From Gemmatimonadota bacterium (GTDB lineage Bacteria; Gemmatimonadota; Gemmatimonadetes; Gemmatimonadales; GWC2-71-9): 58,891 nucleotides of DNA. Position numbers and translations under genes: made by a program. Below the pieces are notes generated by a model. That model worked only from the letters and a program-made list of their open reading frames with translations. It was not told where the DNA came from and ran no database searches. Shown here in pieces: positions 10,642 through 19,128 of this stretch (position 1 is the stretch's first letter; each line of letters starts with the position of its first letter). The stretch is taken from positions 1-58,891 of the forward strand of contig SHZU01000013.1 in the NCBI GenBank assembly GCA_009692115.1, given 5' to 3'.

Positions 10642-11403
10642 ATGGACGCCCGGCAGATCCGCGCCGAGATCCGCGCCGGCCGGATCACTGGTGTCACCAG
10701 CGGGCTGGCGCCCGGCTATGCCCAGGCCAATCTCGCGGTGCTCCCAGCCGGCTTGGCCGCCGATTTCCGGCGGTTCTGTGAATTGAATCCGAAGCCCTGC
10801 CCCCTGCTCGACGTCACCGAGCCCGGTGAGTTCGAACCGGCCCGGGTCGCGCCGGGCGCCGATCTCCGAACCGACCTGCCCCGGTACCGGGTCTATCGCG
10901 ACGGGAACCTGGTGGCCGAGGTGACCGATGCCACCGAATGGTGGCGCGACGACTTGGTAGCCTTTCTGCTCGGCTGCTCCTTCACGTTCGAATCGGCGCT
11001 CGTCGCCGCCGGCGTTCCGGTGCGCCATCAAGCCCGGGGACGGAATGTCCCGATGTATCGGACCTCGATCGCCTGCCAACCGGCTGGACCATTCCGCGGT
11101 CCGATGGTGGTGTCGATGCGGCCGATCCCCGAGCACCTCGTGGATTTGGCGGTGACCACGAGCGGCCGGTTTCCCGACGCCCATGGCGAGCCGATCCATA
11201 TCGGGAACCCGGGGGCCATTGGGATCACCGATCTCACCCGGCCCGACTGGGGCGATCCGCCTGAAGCCCTTCCCGGCGACGTCCCGGTGTTCTGGGCCTG
11301 CGGGGTCACGCCCCAGGCCGTCGCGTTGGCGTCGCGGCCGAGTTTCCTGATCACCCACGCGCCTGGTCACATGTTCCTGACCGATCTTATCTTCCCGCCA
11401 TGA
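10642..11403 (+). CDS. DUF1445 / D-glutamate cyclase-like putative hydro-lyase
   Basis: A 253-residue protein of the DUF1445 family (annotated as putative hydro-lyase; related to the D-glutamate cyclase domain). Family landmarks are the GYAQANLA-like segment near residue 25, CSFTFE (about 112-117), RNVPMY (about 133-138) and a C-terminal HAPGHMF. Members often sit with amidases and lactamases in oxoproline or allophanate-type utilisation loci. Here it lies 14 nt after the amidase and overlaps coxD by ATGA. The reaction is unknown for this clade. Confidence 0.8.
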   Translation: MDARQIRAEIRAGRITGVTSGLAPGYAQANLAVLPAGLAADFRRFCELNPKPCPLLDVTEPGEFEPARVAPGADLRTDLPRYRVYRDGNLVAEVTDATEWWRDDLVAFLLGCSFTFESALVAAGVPVRHQARGRNVPMYRTSIACQPAGPFRGPMVVSMRPIPEHLVDLAVTTSGRFPDAHGEPIHIGNPGAIGITDLTRPDWGDPPEALPGDVPVFWACGVTPQAVALASRPSFLITHAPGHMFLTDLIFPP

Positions 11404-12299
11404 CCAGCCCTTTCAGCACCGTTGCCGATCTCGAAACCGGATTTGCCGCCGAGGGATACCTGGCGGATGTCGACGTGGCCACGGCGTTGTTCCTGGCCCT
11501 GAAACTCGGCCGGCCATTGTTCCTGGAGGGCGAAGCGGGGGTCGGCAAGACCGAATTGGCCCGGACCCTGGCCACCGTCACCGGCGGCGAGTTGATCCGG
11601 CTCCAGTGCTACGAAGGCATCGACGCCGCCACCGCGCTCTACGAGTGGGATTACCCCCGCCAGATGCTCGAGATCCGCTTGCTCGAAGCCCGGGGCGAGG
11701 CCGGAAGCGCCCAGACCAAGAACATCTTCGGACCGGAGTTTCTGGTCCGCCGGCCGCTGCTCCGCGCCATCGAATCGGTGAGCGCGGCGCCGCCGGTGTT
11801 GCTGATCGACGAAATCGACCGGGCCGACGAGGAGTTCGAAGCCTTCCTGCTCGAACTGCTGGCCGATTTCGCGATCACCATCCCCGAACTCGGCACCATC
11901 AAGGCCAAGATCAAGCCCTACGTGATCTTGACCAGCAACCGGACCCGGGAAGTGCACGACGCCCTGAAACGGCGCTGCTTCTATCACTGGATCGACTATC
12001 CCTCCGCCACGCGGGAACTCGCGATCTTGAAGGCCCGGCTGCCCCAGCTGCCCGACCGGCTGGCCGCCGAGGTGGTGGCGTTCGTCCAGCGGCTCCGGAC
12101 CTCCGACCTGTCGAAGCTTCCTGGAGTAGCCGAAACCATCGACTGGGCCGCCGCGCTCGATTCGTTAGGCGCCCGCCAGCTCGGCCCCGAGGATATCGAC
12201 CGGAGTCTCGGCGTGTTGCTCAAGTATCAAGAAGACGTGTCCCGGATCCGGGGCGACGCGGCCCGGACTCTTTTGGCGGAGATCCAGGCGGGCCGGTGA
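11400..12299 (+). CDS. coxD: CoxD-like MoxR family AAA+ ATPase
   Basis: A 299-residue AAA+ ATPase of the MoxR family. Walker A is GEAGVGKTE (residues 44-52), Walker B is [10 protein letters not shown] (about 138-147), and a sensor-1 region [10 protein letters not shown] follows. In Oligotropha CoxD helps insert sulfur and copper into the CO dehydrogenase active site together with CoxE. The GTGA overlap with coxE at 12296 confirms the usual pair. Its presence argues that the hydroxylase undergoes Cox-type post-translational maturation even though the active-site loop is form II. Confidence 0.88.
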   Translation: MTSPFSTVADLETGFAAEGYLADVDVATALFLALKLGRPLFLEGEAGVGKTELARTLATVTGGELIRLQCYEGIDAATALYEWDYPRQMLEIRLLEARGEAGSAQTKNIFGPEFLVRRPLLRAIESVSAAPPVLLIDEIDRADEEFEAFLLELLADFAITIPELGTIKAKIKPYVILTSNRTREVHDALKRRCFYHWIDYPSATRELAILKARLPQLPDRLAAEVVAFVQRLRTSDLSKLPGVAETIDWAAALDSLGARQLGPEDIDRSLGVLLKYQEDVSRIRGDAARTLLAEIQAGR

Positions 12300-13426
12300 T
12301 CACGGCGAACTTGGTCACCTTCGGGCGACTGCTTCGCCGCGCGGGATTGTCCGTCACGCCAGACTCGACCCGGCTGTTCGGCCAAGCGATCGACACCGTG
12401 GGGTGGGACCGGAAAGCGGCGGTCCGCGCGGCGGGCCGGTCGATCTTCGTCCGCCGCCGGGAAGACCGGGAGCTCTACGACCAGGCGTTCGGCCTGTTCT
12501 GGCGCCGCTACGCCCCGTTAGGCGACGACGCCCCGGTGCTCCCCCGGATGAACCAGGACCCAGCCAAGGCTCCGACCTTTCCCGCCGCCGCCCCTCCAGC
12601 TGAACTCACCTTGGATGACGTCCCCGCGATCACCGAGCCGACGCTGGCCGGCCACGCCGAACGACTCAAGCACGCGGACTTCGCATCGCTCACGCCCGCC
12701 GAAGCCCGCGACGCCCTGGCCATGCTGGCGGCGCTCCGTCCCTCCTTGCCTCGGCGGCCGTCGCGGCGGTGGATCGGGTCGCGGCACCGGGGCCAGCGTC
12801 CCGCCCGGGCCCGGATGCTCCGGGCCGCCCTCCGGACCTTCGGCGAACCGATCCGGTGGGATTGGGTCCACCACCCCAAACGCCCCCGGCCGATCGTGGT
12901 GATTTGTGATATCAGCGGCTCGATGGAACGGTACAGCCGGCTGATGCTCCGGTTTGCCCACGCGATGAGTCAATCGGGCGCCCCGGTCGAAGTCTTCGTC
13001 TTCGGGACTCGGCTCACCCGGATCACCCGCGAACTCAGGGTCCGCGACCCCGACACGGCCCTGGCCCGGGTCGGCCTCACGGTCGTGGATTGGAACGGCG
13101 GGACCCGGATCGGCGAGAGCCTCCGGGAACTCAACCGCCGCTGGGTCCGGCGAACGATCCGGAGCGGATCGGTGGTGTTGCTGGTATCGGACGGCTGGGA
13201 ACGCGGCGATGCCACCGTGCTCGGCGCCGAGATGGCCAAGCTCCGGCGGTCGTGCCACCGGCTCTATTGGCTCGATCCGTTAGCCAGCCAGACTGGGTTC
13301 AAACCGGAGGTCGAGGGGCTTCGGGTGGCGTTGCCGTTCGTGGATGGGCTGTTGCCCTGCGCGTCGGTTGCGTCGCTCGAGGATCTGGCCCGGCGGCTGG
13401 CGGTGGCAACGGCCCGAACCCGCTGA
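12296..13426 (+). CDS. coxE: CoxE-like VWA domain protein
   Basis: A 376-residue CoxE-family protein with a C-terminal von Willebrand factor A domain. The MIDAS motif DISGS lies at about residue 205 and a VSDGWERGD loop follows at about 300. A GTG start at 12296 overlapping the CoxD stop is preferred; a much longer open frame upstream only runs through coxD in a wrong phase. CoxE works with the MoxR ATPase CoxD as a chaperone pair for the molybdenum hydroxylase. It is the last gene of the mocA-coxE operon. Confidence 0.87.
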   Translation: MITANLVTFGRLLRRAGLSVTPDSTRLFGQAIDTVGWDRKAAVRAAGRSIFVRRREDRELYDQAFGLFWRRYAPLGDDAPVLPRMNQDPAKAPTFPAAAPPAELTLDDVPAITEPTLAGHAERLKHADFASLTPAEARDALAMLAALRPSLPRRPSRRWIGSRHRGQRPARARMLRAALRTFGEPIRWDWVHHPKRPRPIVVICDISGSMERYSRLMLRFAHAMSQSGAPVEVFVFGTRLTRITRELRVRDPDTALARVGLTVVDWNGGTRIGESLRELNRRWVRRTIRSGSVVLLVSDGWERGDATVLGAEMAKLRRSCHRLYWLDPLASQTGFKPEVEGLRVALPFVDGLLPCASVASLEDLARRLAVATARTR

Positions 13427-13534
13427 AAACCCCTGAAAATGGGTACAATCCTGCGAAATTTGGTCCTTCGGACGGGATTTCGACCGTTACCATAGGTGGC
13501 GACGATGGTCAGAAACCGAGTGACATATTTGACC

Positions 13535-13549
13535 ATAGTCATTGACTAT
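13535..13549. promoter_or_regulatory. Palindromic operator of the toxin-antitoxin operon
   Basis: ATAGTCA-T-TGACTAT is a perfect 7-bp inverted repeat around one base, ending 13 nt before the antitoxin ATG. It overlaps a -10-like TATAGT (13547-13552). The surrounding 13500-13562 stretch is clearly more A+T-rich than its neighbours. Phd/YefM antitoxins typically repress their own promoter by binding such repeats, so this is the likely autoregulatory site. Confidence 0.6.
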
Positions 13550-13562
13550 AGTACGTTTATTC

Positions 13563-13820
13563 ATGACCAAGAAGCCGTCAGAGACCATGCCGATTTCCGA
13601 GTTCAAAGCCACCTGTCTCGCGGTTCTGGACCGGGTCCACCGGACCGGGACGCCGATCATCGTCACTCGCCGGGGCCAGCCGATCGCCGAGGTGGTTCCG
13701 CCGTCGATGGCCAGCACAGCCAATGGGTGGCTGGGAGCCATGCGGGGCTCCGCCGTCATTGTCGGTGATCTCGTCGCCCCCGCGGGCGCTCCTACCGACT
13801 GGGAGGTCTTGGGCTCGTGA
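13563..13820 (+). CDS. Phd/YefM family antitoxin
   Basis: An 85-residue type II antitoxin. The Phd/YefM DNA-binding fold is recognisable from MPISEFKAT (about residues 9-17), LDRVHRTGTPIIVTRRG (about 22-38) and PIAEVVPP (about 40-47). The C-terminal half would wrap the toxin. An ATG at 13563 is preferred over the in-frame TTG at 13542, because the TTG lies inside the operator palindrome. The stop overlaps the toxin start (GTGA). No strong ribosome site precedes it and the TATAGT box is only 10 nt away, so the mRNA may be nearly leaderless. Confidence 0.82.
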   Translation: MTKKPSETMPISEFKATCLAVLDRVHRTGTPIIVTRRGQPIAEVVPPSMASTANGWLGAMRGSAVIVGDLVAPAGAPTDWEVLGS

Positions 13821-14212
13821 AGCTGCTGCTCGACACCCACATCTGGCTCTGGGCCCTCCTGGAGCCGGAGCGGCTCACGCCCGCGGTTCGGACCGCGCTC
13901 GAGTCGGCTGACAATGAACTCTGGCTCTCACCGATCAGCGTCTGGGAGGCGTTGGTGCTGGCGGAACGGGGCCGGCTCGCGCCGAGCCTGCCGGCGGCGG
14001 AGTGGATCCAGCAAATGGTCCGGGCCATTCCGCGCCGGGAGGCTCCGCTCACCCACGACATTGCGGTGGCCAGCCGGCAGCTGACCCTGTCTCATCAGGA
14101 CCCGGCCGATCGGTTCCTGGCCGCCACCGCCAAGGTCCTCGGCCTGACGCTGGTCACCTCCGACGATCGATTGCTCAAGTCGGAAGAATTCGCGGTTTTG
14201 GCCAACCGGTAG
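13817..14212 (+). CDS. vapC: PIN domain ribonuclease toxin (VapC-like)
   Basis: A 131-residue PIN-domain protein starting at a GTG that overlaps the antitoxin stop. The acidic metal-binding residues of PIN nucleases are in place: Asp6 (LLDTHIW), Glu44 (SVWEAL), Asp98 (DPADRF) and Asp116/117 (TSDDRLL). The LLDTHIWLW start is typical of the VapC subgroup paired with Phd-type antitoxins. It would cleave RNA when released from its antitoxin. A weak CCGG hairpin plus a run of seven T follows at about 14205-14231 and may terminate the operon. Confidence 0.87.
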   Translation: MKLLLDTHIWLWALLEPERLTPAVRTALESADNELWLSPISVWEALVLAERGRLAPSLPAAEWIQQMVRAIPRREAPLTHDIAVASRQLTLSHQDPADRFLAATAKVLGLTLVTSDDRLLKSEEFAVLANR

Positions 14213-14292
14213 CCCGGCAAGATTTTTTTAACTTGTTGCGGTCTGGTTCCCACGGAATATTGGCGGCATCTCGTGACGCGGGAGCGCCCCCC

Positions 14293-14463
14293 ATGGAATG
14301 GCTCGAACGAGGGTTTCGGATCGTGTTCGTGGTGCTGTTTGGCATCTTGTTGAGCGGCGTGTTCGCCATGCTGGCGCTCAAAACCGTGGTTCGACGGCGG
14401 CGCGACCACCACCGTCGAGGACGGTCATTGGTGGCCGGTCACGATGCCGGGATGCGCTCGATC
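14293..14463 (+). pseudogene. Possible remnant of a small single-helix membrane protein
   Basis: From the ATG at 14293 the frame gives a convincing transmembrane helix (about residues 9-30) followed by a basic RRRRDHHRR stretch. It then runs without a natural end through sequence that belongs to the opposite-strand lipoprotein. The 3' end given here is only the limit of the plausible part. Either a short gene has lost its stop by fusion or the resemblance is accidental. Confidence 0.25.
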
Positions 14464-14858
14464 GGGATCTCAGCCTGGGAGCCCTTGGTCTGGGTGGTCG
14501 ACACGGGAGCCGGCGCGAGGGTCACGAGGGTCAGCCGGAGGCCGAGGGCACCGCCCGCATGGGGTTCGAGTCCGGTGTTGAGCGGCACGAGGTGGTCGGG
14601 ACCATCGCCCGCGGCCGGGCCCACCCGGAGCATCAGCTCCGCGTTGCCCTGCCAGACACACGCCACATCGATCGGGCAGCGGGAATCGCCTTTGACCTCG
14701 GCACACCGGATCAGCGCGCCGCTCACGGTGCGGCTCTCACCCACTTTGAGCGTCAAGATTGCCGGGAGGGTGTTGATGACGGGGCTCGGTTCGGGCGGGG
14801 TAATCCCGCCGCAGGCGGCGAGTACCGCTCACCAACCAATGGTTTTGCCGGTCGACAT
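14439..14858 (-). pseudogene. Small lipoprotein gene with a stop inside its signal peptide
   Basis: The minus strand encodes a 105-residue soluble beta-rich domain with the landmarks VGESRTV, DSRCPIDVACVWQGNA and LRLTLVTLAP. This pattern is familiar from small secreted proteins of environmental bacteria, but I cannot name the family. Upstream in the same frame is an ATG at 14858, with a GAGGT-like site before it, and a lipobox-like VLAAC. Codon 10 is TGA (14829-14831), so the signal sequence is broken. Only a TTG at 14756, after the lipobox, could restart translation, giving an unexported product. Probably a recent pseudogene; a base error in the sequence is the alternative. Confidence 0.5.
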
Positions 14859-14961
14859 GAATGGGACCTCGTTTCGTGGGGCAACAACTCACCACGGATA
14901 CCCCCGGACCCCCGGTTCCGTCACCGGTCCGCCGGGGCGACAGCCACCCCGACTAGGATAC

Positions 14962-15239
14962 TGGAATGCGAATCGCCTTTGGCCTTGGCCGGACTCGGCG
15001 TGCTCACGGTGCGTGACCGGATCTGGAATGAGGCCCGCGACAGTACCGGGACCCTGCTCAACAATTTCTCGGTCAACGGCACCTCGAGCGACGGGGCGCT
15101 CCAGGGCCATCTCGGGGCCGGGTTCTCGATCCAACCGGTGGACTCCCGGATCGGGCTTGGTCTCGAGGGCCGGGCCACCGCCCTGCTCCACAATTACTCG
15201 GGTGGGCCGCTGACGAGCGTGGCCCGGCGGCCTTCCTGA
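14962..15239 (+). pseudogene. Outer-membrane-barrel-like fragment
   Basis: This frame has alternating polar/hydrophobic strands and glycine-rich turns (GHLGAGFSIQP, RIGLGLEGRATALL) like part of an outer-membrane beta-barrel, preceded by a short hydrophobic leader-like stretch. There is no credible start or full-length domain. Immediately after it, in another frame, a lipoprotein-like FLTLMAGCGNKN appears (about 15231-15266) and stops at 15316. I read the stretch as joined scraps of envelope-protein genes. Confidence 0.3.
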
Positions 15240-15252
15240 CGTTGATGGCGGG

Positions 15253-15573
15253 ATGCGGAAACAAGAACTATGTTCGGCCACCCCAATTCGAGACGACGCA
15301 ATACCCAAGTACGTGATCGAGCGAGATATCCCCGGCGCCGGAGGCCTTTCAGCGGCCGACCTCCAAGCCATCAGCCAGAAGTCGTGCGGCGTCCTGGCCA
15401 ACCTCGGCCCCCAGATCCAATGGGTCCAGAGTTATGTGACGGCGGACAAGGTCTACTGCGTCTACAACGCTCCGAACGAGGCCCTGGTCCGCGAGCACGC
15501 CGCCCAGGGTGGCTTCCCGGCCAACCGAGTGTCGAAGGTCACCACGATCATCGACCCGACCACCGCGGAGTAG
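15253..15573 (+). CDS. DUF4242 domain protein with altered start
   Basis: A 106-residue frame, of which residues 17-106 are a clear DUF4242 protein (PKYVIERDIPGAG, ISQKSCGV, QWVQSYVT, then EHAAQGGFPANRVS and IDPTTAE). Members of this family are about 90 residues long, small ferredoxin-like-fold proteins reported to bind metal. In homologues as I recall them the protein begins MPKYVIE. Here the Met codon position is ATA (15301-15303), so translation would have to use the ATG at 15253 and add 16 unrelated residues. The domain itself looks intact. Confidence 0.7.
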   Translation: MRKQELCSATPIRDDAIPKYVIERDIPGAGGLSAADLQAISQKSCGVLANLGPQIQWVQSYVTADKVYCVYNAPNEALVREHAAQGGFPANRVSKVTTIIDPTTAE

Positions 15574-15578
15574 CCTCG

Positions 15579-16037
15579 CTCACGATTTGGATCGACGCCG
15601 ACGCGGCGCCTCGCGACGTGAAAGACTTGGTCTTTCGCGCCTCGAAGCGCCTCGGCCTGCCCGTGGTGCTGGTGGCCAACCAACGGCTCCAGACGCCGCC
15701 GGGCTATCCCCTGGTCACCACGGTCTGGGTCAACGGCGGGCCTGACGTCGCCGACCAGCACATCGTCGCCCACGTTGCCTTCGGTGATCTGGTCGTAACC
15801 CAGGACATTCCCCTCGCCGCGCTCCTGGTGCCGAAGGGCATTGCGGTCCTCGATCCCCGAGGCGAGGAGCATACCGAGGAAACGATCGGCGAACGGCTCT
15901 CGATCCGCGACTTCATGGAAGCCGTTCGGATGGGTGGCACCGAGACCGGCGGGCCCCCGCCCTACGATGCCCGAGCCAAGCAGGCGTTTGCCTCGGCCCT
16001 CGACCGGGTCCTCACCCGGTTGCTACGCATCACATAG
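15579..16037 (+). CDS. YaiI/YqxD family (DUF188) protein, start codon missing
   Basis: A clear DUF188 protein of about 150 residues: IWIDADAAPRDVKD at the N-terminus, VANQRLQTPPG, a D-x-AD-x-HI motif, TQDIPLAALL, then RGEEHTEETIGERLS. The fold is PIN-like and the function unsettled. The expected Met before TIWIDADA is CTC (15579), and there is no ATG, GTG or TTG in frame near it. The coordinates therefore mark the homologous region. The gene overlaps nothing and begins 5 nt after the DUF4242 stop. Without a usable start it may not be expressed. Confidence 0.65.
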   Translation, partial: LTIWIDADAAPRDVKDLVFRASKRLGLPVVLVANQRLQTPPGYPLVTTVWVNGGPDVADQHIVAHVAFGDLVVTQDIPLAALLVPKGIAVLDPRGEEHTEETIGERLSIRDFMEAVRMGGTETGGPPPYDARAKQAFASALDRVLTRLLRIT

Positions 16038-16501
16038 CGGATACCCGGTCGAGCGCCGCTCAGCTGGAATGGGTTGCCATCGGTTGAGACTCGGCTTGCC
16101 GGACACCGATTCGAGCAGGCCCCGGAGGTAGCCGGTGGCGAAGACGTGCCCGAGAAAGCCGTAGCCATCGTTCGATCCGGGCTCGAGGGCGAGCCGTGGT
16201 ACGTGATCGATCCGAATCGGACTGTCGCATCCGGTCCGCTCAAGGGCTTCGCACACCGGGATGAAATCCGTGGGGCCGTCGTCGGGAAACGTCTCGACGA
16301 AATCGGTCGGGGTTCCGGCTACGTCGCGGAAGTGGAGATGGTGGATCCGGCCCCCGGAACCGTTCCGTCATGGCCACGAGGTCGGCGCCCATCGCGTCGG
16401 CTAGTACCCTCGTAGTAGGCGAGGTGATCGACCCCGATCTACTTGATGACCTGCAACCGTTCGGGCGGGTAGGGGGCCACCGCCGCCATGGCGACTCGCA
16501 T
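16023..16501 (-). pseudogene. uxuA: Mannonate dehydratase-like pseudogene
   Basis: Four pieces of one UxuA-like gene are legible on the minus strand. From the ATG at 16501 comes a typical N-terminus (MRVAMAAVAPYPPERLQVIK). A TAG at 16439-16441 replaces an expected Gln codon, and IGVDHLAYY continues in frame. A segment MGADLVAMTERFRG follows after most of the middle has been deleted. After a further one-base shift near 16340 the intact C-terminus runs IHHLHFRDVAGTP, TFPDDGPTDF, RIDHVPRLALEPG, then GYGFLGHVFATGYLRGLLE. About 480 of an expected 1,100 bases remain, with a nonsense codon, a deletion and a frameshift, so it cannot be functional. Confidence 0.78.
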
Positions 16502-16618
16502 TCGAGAGAAGATATGGTCCCCCCCCCGATTCCGCGCGACCGGGCGGGCCGCCTGGACTTACGCCTGGCCCTGCGGACCACGTATCGTTGGCAGGTTCAA
16601 CCGAAGTGGAGCGCGACG

Positions 16619-17665
16619 ATGCGGGAACTACTGGAAGCCTATGAGCGGCTCCGGGCCGAAGGACTGGTCGGCCGGGCCGTGGTGACTCAGATCTGGGGAT
16701 CGGCCCCGCGGCCCGAGGGCGCCGTGCTCCTCGCGAGCCCGACCGGCAAGATGGCCGGTTCCGTGTCGGGCGGGTGCGTCGAGAACGCGGTGGTCGAGGA
16801 GATCAGGGCGGCCATCGAACGCGGCACGCCCAAGGCGCTGGAGTACGGGGTGACGCACGAACGGGCCTGGGAATTCGGGCTCTCCTGCGGCGGCACCATC
16901 TCGCTGTTCGTCGAGCCGACGGTTCGGGCTGAAATCGTGGCGGCCGCCGGCCGGCGGGAGGGGAGCGTGGTCGCCACGGTCATCGGCGGGGCGGCCCCCC
17001 TCGGGGCCGCGCTCGTGTATCACGAATCGGGCGCTCGCGAGAACCTCCGGGTCCCGCCGGGCCTCGCCGAGACGATGGCCGCCGGCGCCGCCGATGCCAT
17101 CACGCACTTGTCGAGCAAGTCGGAAACGATTCCGACCCCGAACGGCGAGGTTCGGGTCCTCTACGAGGTGTTTCCCCGGCGGCCCACGCTGTTGATCTTC
17201 GGGGGCGTGCATATCGCCACCGCGCTGGTCACGCTCGCCCGGCCGCTCGGGTTTCGAACCGTGGTGGCCGATGGCCGCGAAGCGTTTCTGACGCCGGAGC
17301 GGTTTCCCGACGCCGACGAGTTGATCGTCGGCTGGCCCGATGAGGTCTTTGCCAGAGTCGGGATCGACTCGGCCACCTGCATCTGCCTCCTGACCCATGA
17401 CCCCAAGTTCGACGAACCGGCCATCGAGGTGGCGCTCAGGTCGCCGGCGGCGTATATCGGGGTGATCGGATCGCGGAAGACCCAGCAGATCCGGCGGGAA
17501 CGACTCAAGGAAGCCGGTCATTCCGCCGAGCAGATCGCCCGATTGCATGGACCGATCGGGCTCGACTTGGGCGGGCGGGAGCCGAGCGAGATCGCGTTGG
17601 CGATCTTGGCGGAGATCACGGCCACCCGATATCAAGGCAAAATCACCAGGGGGACCAAATCATGA
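16619..17665 (+). CDS. xdhC: XdhC/CoxI family molybdenum hydroxylase maturation factor
   Basis: A 348-residue protein with the N-terminal XdhC/CoxI domain (SGGCVE at about residues 53-58, SCGGTI at about 88-93) and the C-terminal Rossmann domain (LIFGGVHIA at about 191-199, GVIGSRKT at about 283-290, then GLDLGG..PSEIA). XdhC proteins bind the molybdenum cofactor and supply it in sulfurated form to xanthine dehydrogenase-type enzymes, so this is likely another maturation factor for the coxSLM product. The ATG at 16619 starts the homologous region; the longer frame upstream crosses the uxuA pseudogene. It is ATGA-coupled to the next gene. Confidence 0.86.
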   Translation: MRELLEAYERLRAEGLVGRAVVTQIWGSAPRPEGAVLLASPTGKMAGSVSGGCVENAVVEEIRAAIERGTPKALEYGVTHERAWEFGLSCGGTISLFVEPTVRAEIVAAAGRREGSVVATVIGGAAPLGAALVYHESGARENLRVPPGLAETMAAGAADAITHLSSKSETIPTPNGEVRVLYEVFPRRPTLLIFGGVHIATALVTLARPLGFRTVVADGREAFLTPERFPDADELIVGWPDEVFARVGIDSATCICLLTHDPKFDEPAIEVALRSPAAYIGVIGSRKTQQIRRERLKEAGHSAEQIARLHGPIGLDLGGREPSEIALAILAEITATRYQGKITRGTKS

Positions 17666-19116
17666 CATCCCGATCCGTACTCAGCGCCCTGCTGTTCGCG
17701 GCCGCCGTCCCGGCCACCGGCCGCACCCAATCGGTGGCCAATCATCCGCGGGTCAAGGAAGCGACCGCGGTCCTCGAGAAGTGGATCGAGGCCACCCGAG
17801 CCTATACCCGGTACCCCGGCGTCTCGGCCGCGGTGGTGGTCGACCAAGAGGTGATCTGGCAGGGTGGGTTCGGCTACGCCGACATCACCAAGCGGACGCC
17901 CGCGACGGCGACGACGCTCTACAGCATCTGCTCGATTTCGAAGTTGTTCACCAGTGTCGCCCTGATGCAGCTCCGCGACCTGGGGAAGGTTCGGCTCGAT
18001 GACCCGGTCGCCAAGCACTTGAGTTGGTTCACGATCAAGAATCCGCGGCCCGACCAGGAAGCCGTGACCGTGGAGGGCATCCTAACCCACGCGGCGGGAC
18101 TCCCGCGCGAGGCGGCCTATCCGTATTGGAGCGCCCCGAGCTTCGAGTTCCCGACCCGCGAACAGATCATCAATGCGGTGTCGAGCCAGGAAATGCTCTA
18201 CCGGCCCGAGACCTATTTCCAATACTCGAATCTCGGCCTCACGCTGGCCGGCGAAATAGTGGCGGTCGCCTCCGGCAAGTCCTACGGTGATCAAGTGCAA
18301 GCCAATGTGCTGAATCCTCTCGGGCTCAAGGACACCTATTGGGACATGCCGGCGCAGGAGCGGGGCAAACGGCTCGCCATGGGCTACAGCGGCTGGCCCC
18401 GGGAGGGCGCCCGCCGGGAAATTCCGTTCTTTCAGGCCCGGGGCATTGCCCCGGCGGCCGGATACGCGTCGACCGCGCTCGACCTCGCCAAGTTTGCGTC
18501 ATGGCAGTTCCGGCTCCTGGCCAAGGGTGGCGCCGAGGTGCTGTCGGCCAACACCCTCCGCGAGATGCAGCGGGTCCATTTCATGGATCCGGCCTGGGAG
18601 ACCACCTGGGGACTCGGGTTTGAGGTGTGGCGAAACGACGGCAGGACGTTCGTCGGCCACGGCGGGAGTTGCCCCGGCTACCGGACCCAGCTGACCATGC
18701 GGCCTGAGGAGAAGATCGCCACGATCACGATGGTCAACGCGATCGACGCCGACGCCGAGGGCCTGGCCCAGCAGGCCTACAACCTTCTGGCCCCGGCCAT
18801 CAAGGCGGCCCAGGATACCTCGAGCCGTGCCCTGCCCGTGGCCGACGCCAGCCTCGACAAATACCTCGGCACCTATGCCGAGTCGTTCGGGGGGGAATTG
18901 GAGATCATTCGGTGGGAGGGCAGGCTCGCCTCGATTTTTCTCCCGACCGAGAATCCCGCTCGGGCCATTACCAAATACCAGAAGGTCGGCGAGCACACCT
19001 TCAAGCGGATCCGGAAGGACGGGGAGTTGGCCGAGTCGATCACGTTCGACATCGGCCCGGACGGCCGCGCCACGACGTACCGGAGCAGCAACAACTTCAT
19101 GCCCCGGATCCGGTAA
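17662..19116 (+). CDS. Secreted class C beta-lactamase-fold serine hydrolase
   Basis: A 484-residue paralogue of the hydrolase at 4858-6363, with a signal peptide (cleavage near GRTQS, residues 20-24). SxxK is S91-I-S-K94, YSN lies near residue 192 and HGG near residue 333, followed by a C-terminal domain of about 110 residues. It starts in an ATGA overlap with xdhC and is followed after 12 nt by a symporter, so hydrolysis of an exported substrate and uptake of the product is a plausible pairing. Substrate unknown. Confidence 0.88.
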   Translation: MTSRSVLSALLFAAAVPATGRTQSVANHPRVKEATAVLEKWIEATRAYTRYPGVSAAVVVDQEVIWQGGFGYADITKRTPATATTLYSICSISKLFTSVALMQLRDLGKVRLDDPVAKHLSWFTIKNPRPDQEAVTVEGILTHAAGLPREAAYPYWSAPSFEFPTREQIINAVSSQEMLYRPETYFQYSNLGLTLAGEIVAVASGKSYGDQVQANVLNPLGLKDTYWDMPAQERGKRLAMGYSGWPREGARREIPFFQARGIAPAAGYASTALDLAKFASWQFRLLAKGGAEVLSANTLREMQRVHFMDPAWETTWGLGFEVWRNDGRTFVGHGGSCPGYRTQLTMRPEEKIATITMVNAIDADAEGLAQQAYNLLAPAIKAAQDTSSRALPVADASLDKYLGTYAESFGGELEIIRWEGRLASIFLPTENPARAITKYQKVGEHTFKRIRKDGELAESITFDIGPDGRATTYRSSNNFMPRIR

Positions 19117-19128
19117 GGCCCCCGCTCC

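Noticed and set aside
11606-13426. A 606-codon frame taken as a single long coxE
   Set aside because: The part before 12296 overlaps coxD in another phase and is Arg/Pro-rich; a GTG at 12296 with GTGA coupling fits the CoxE family length.
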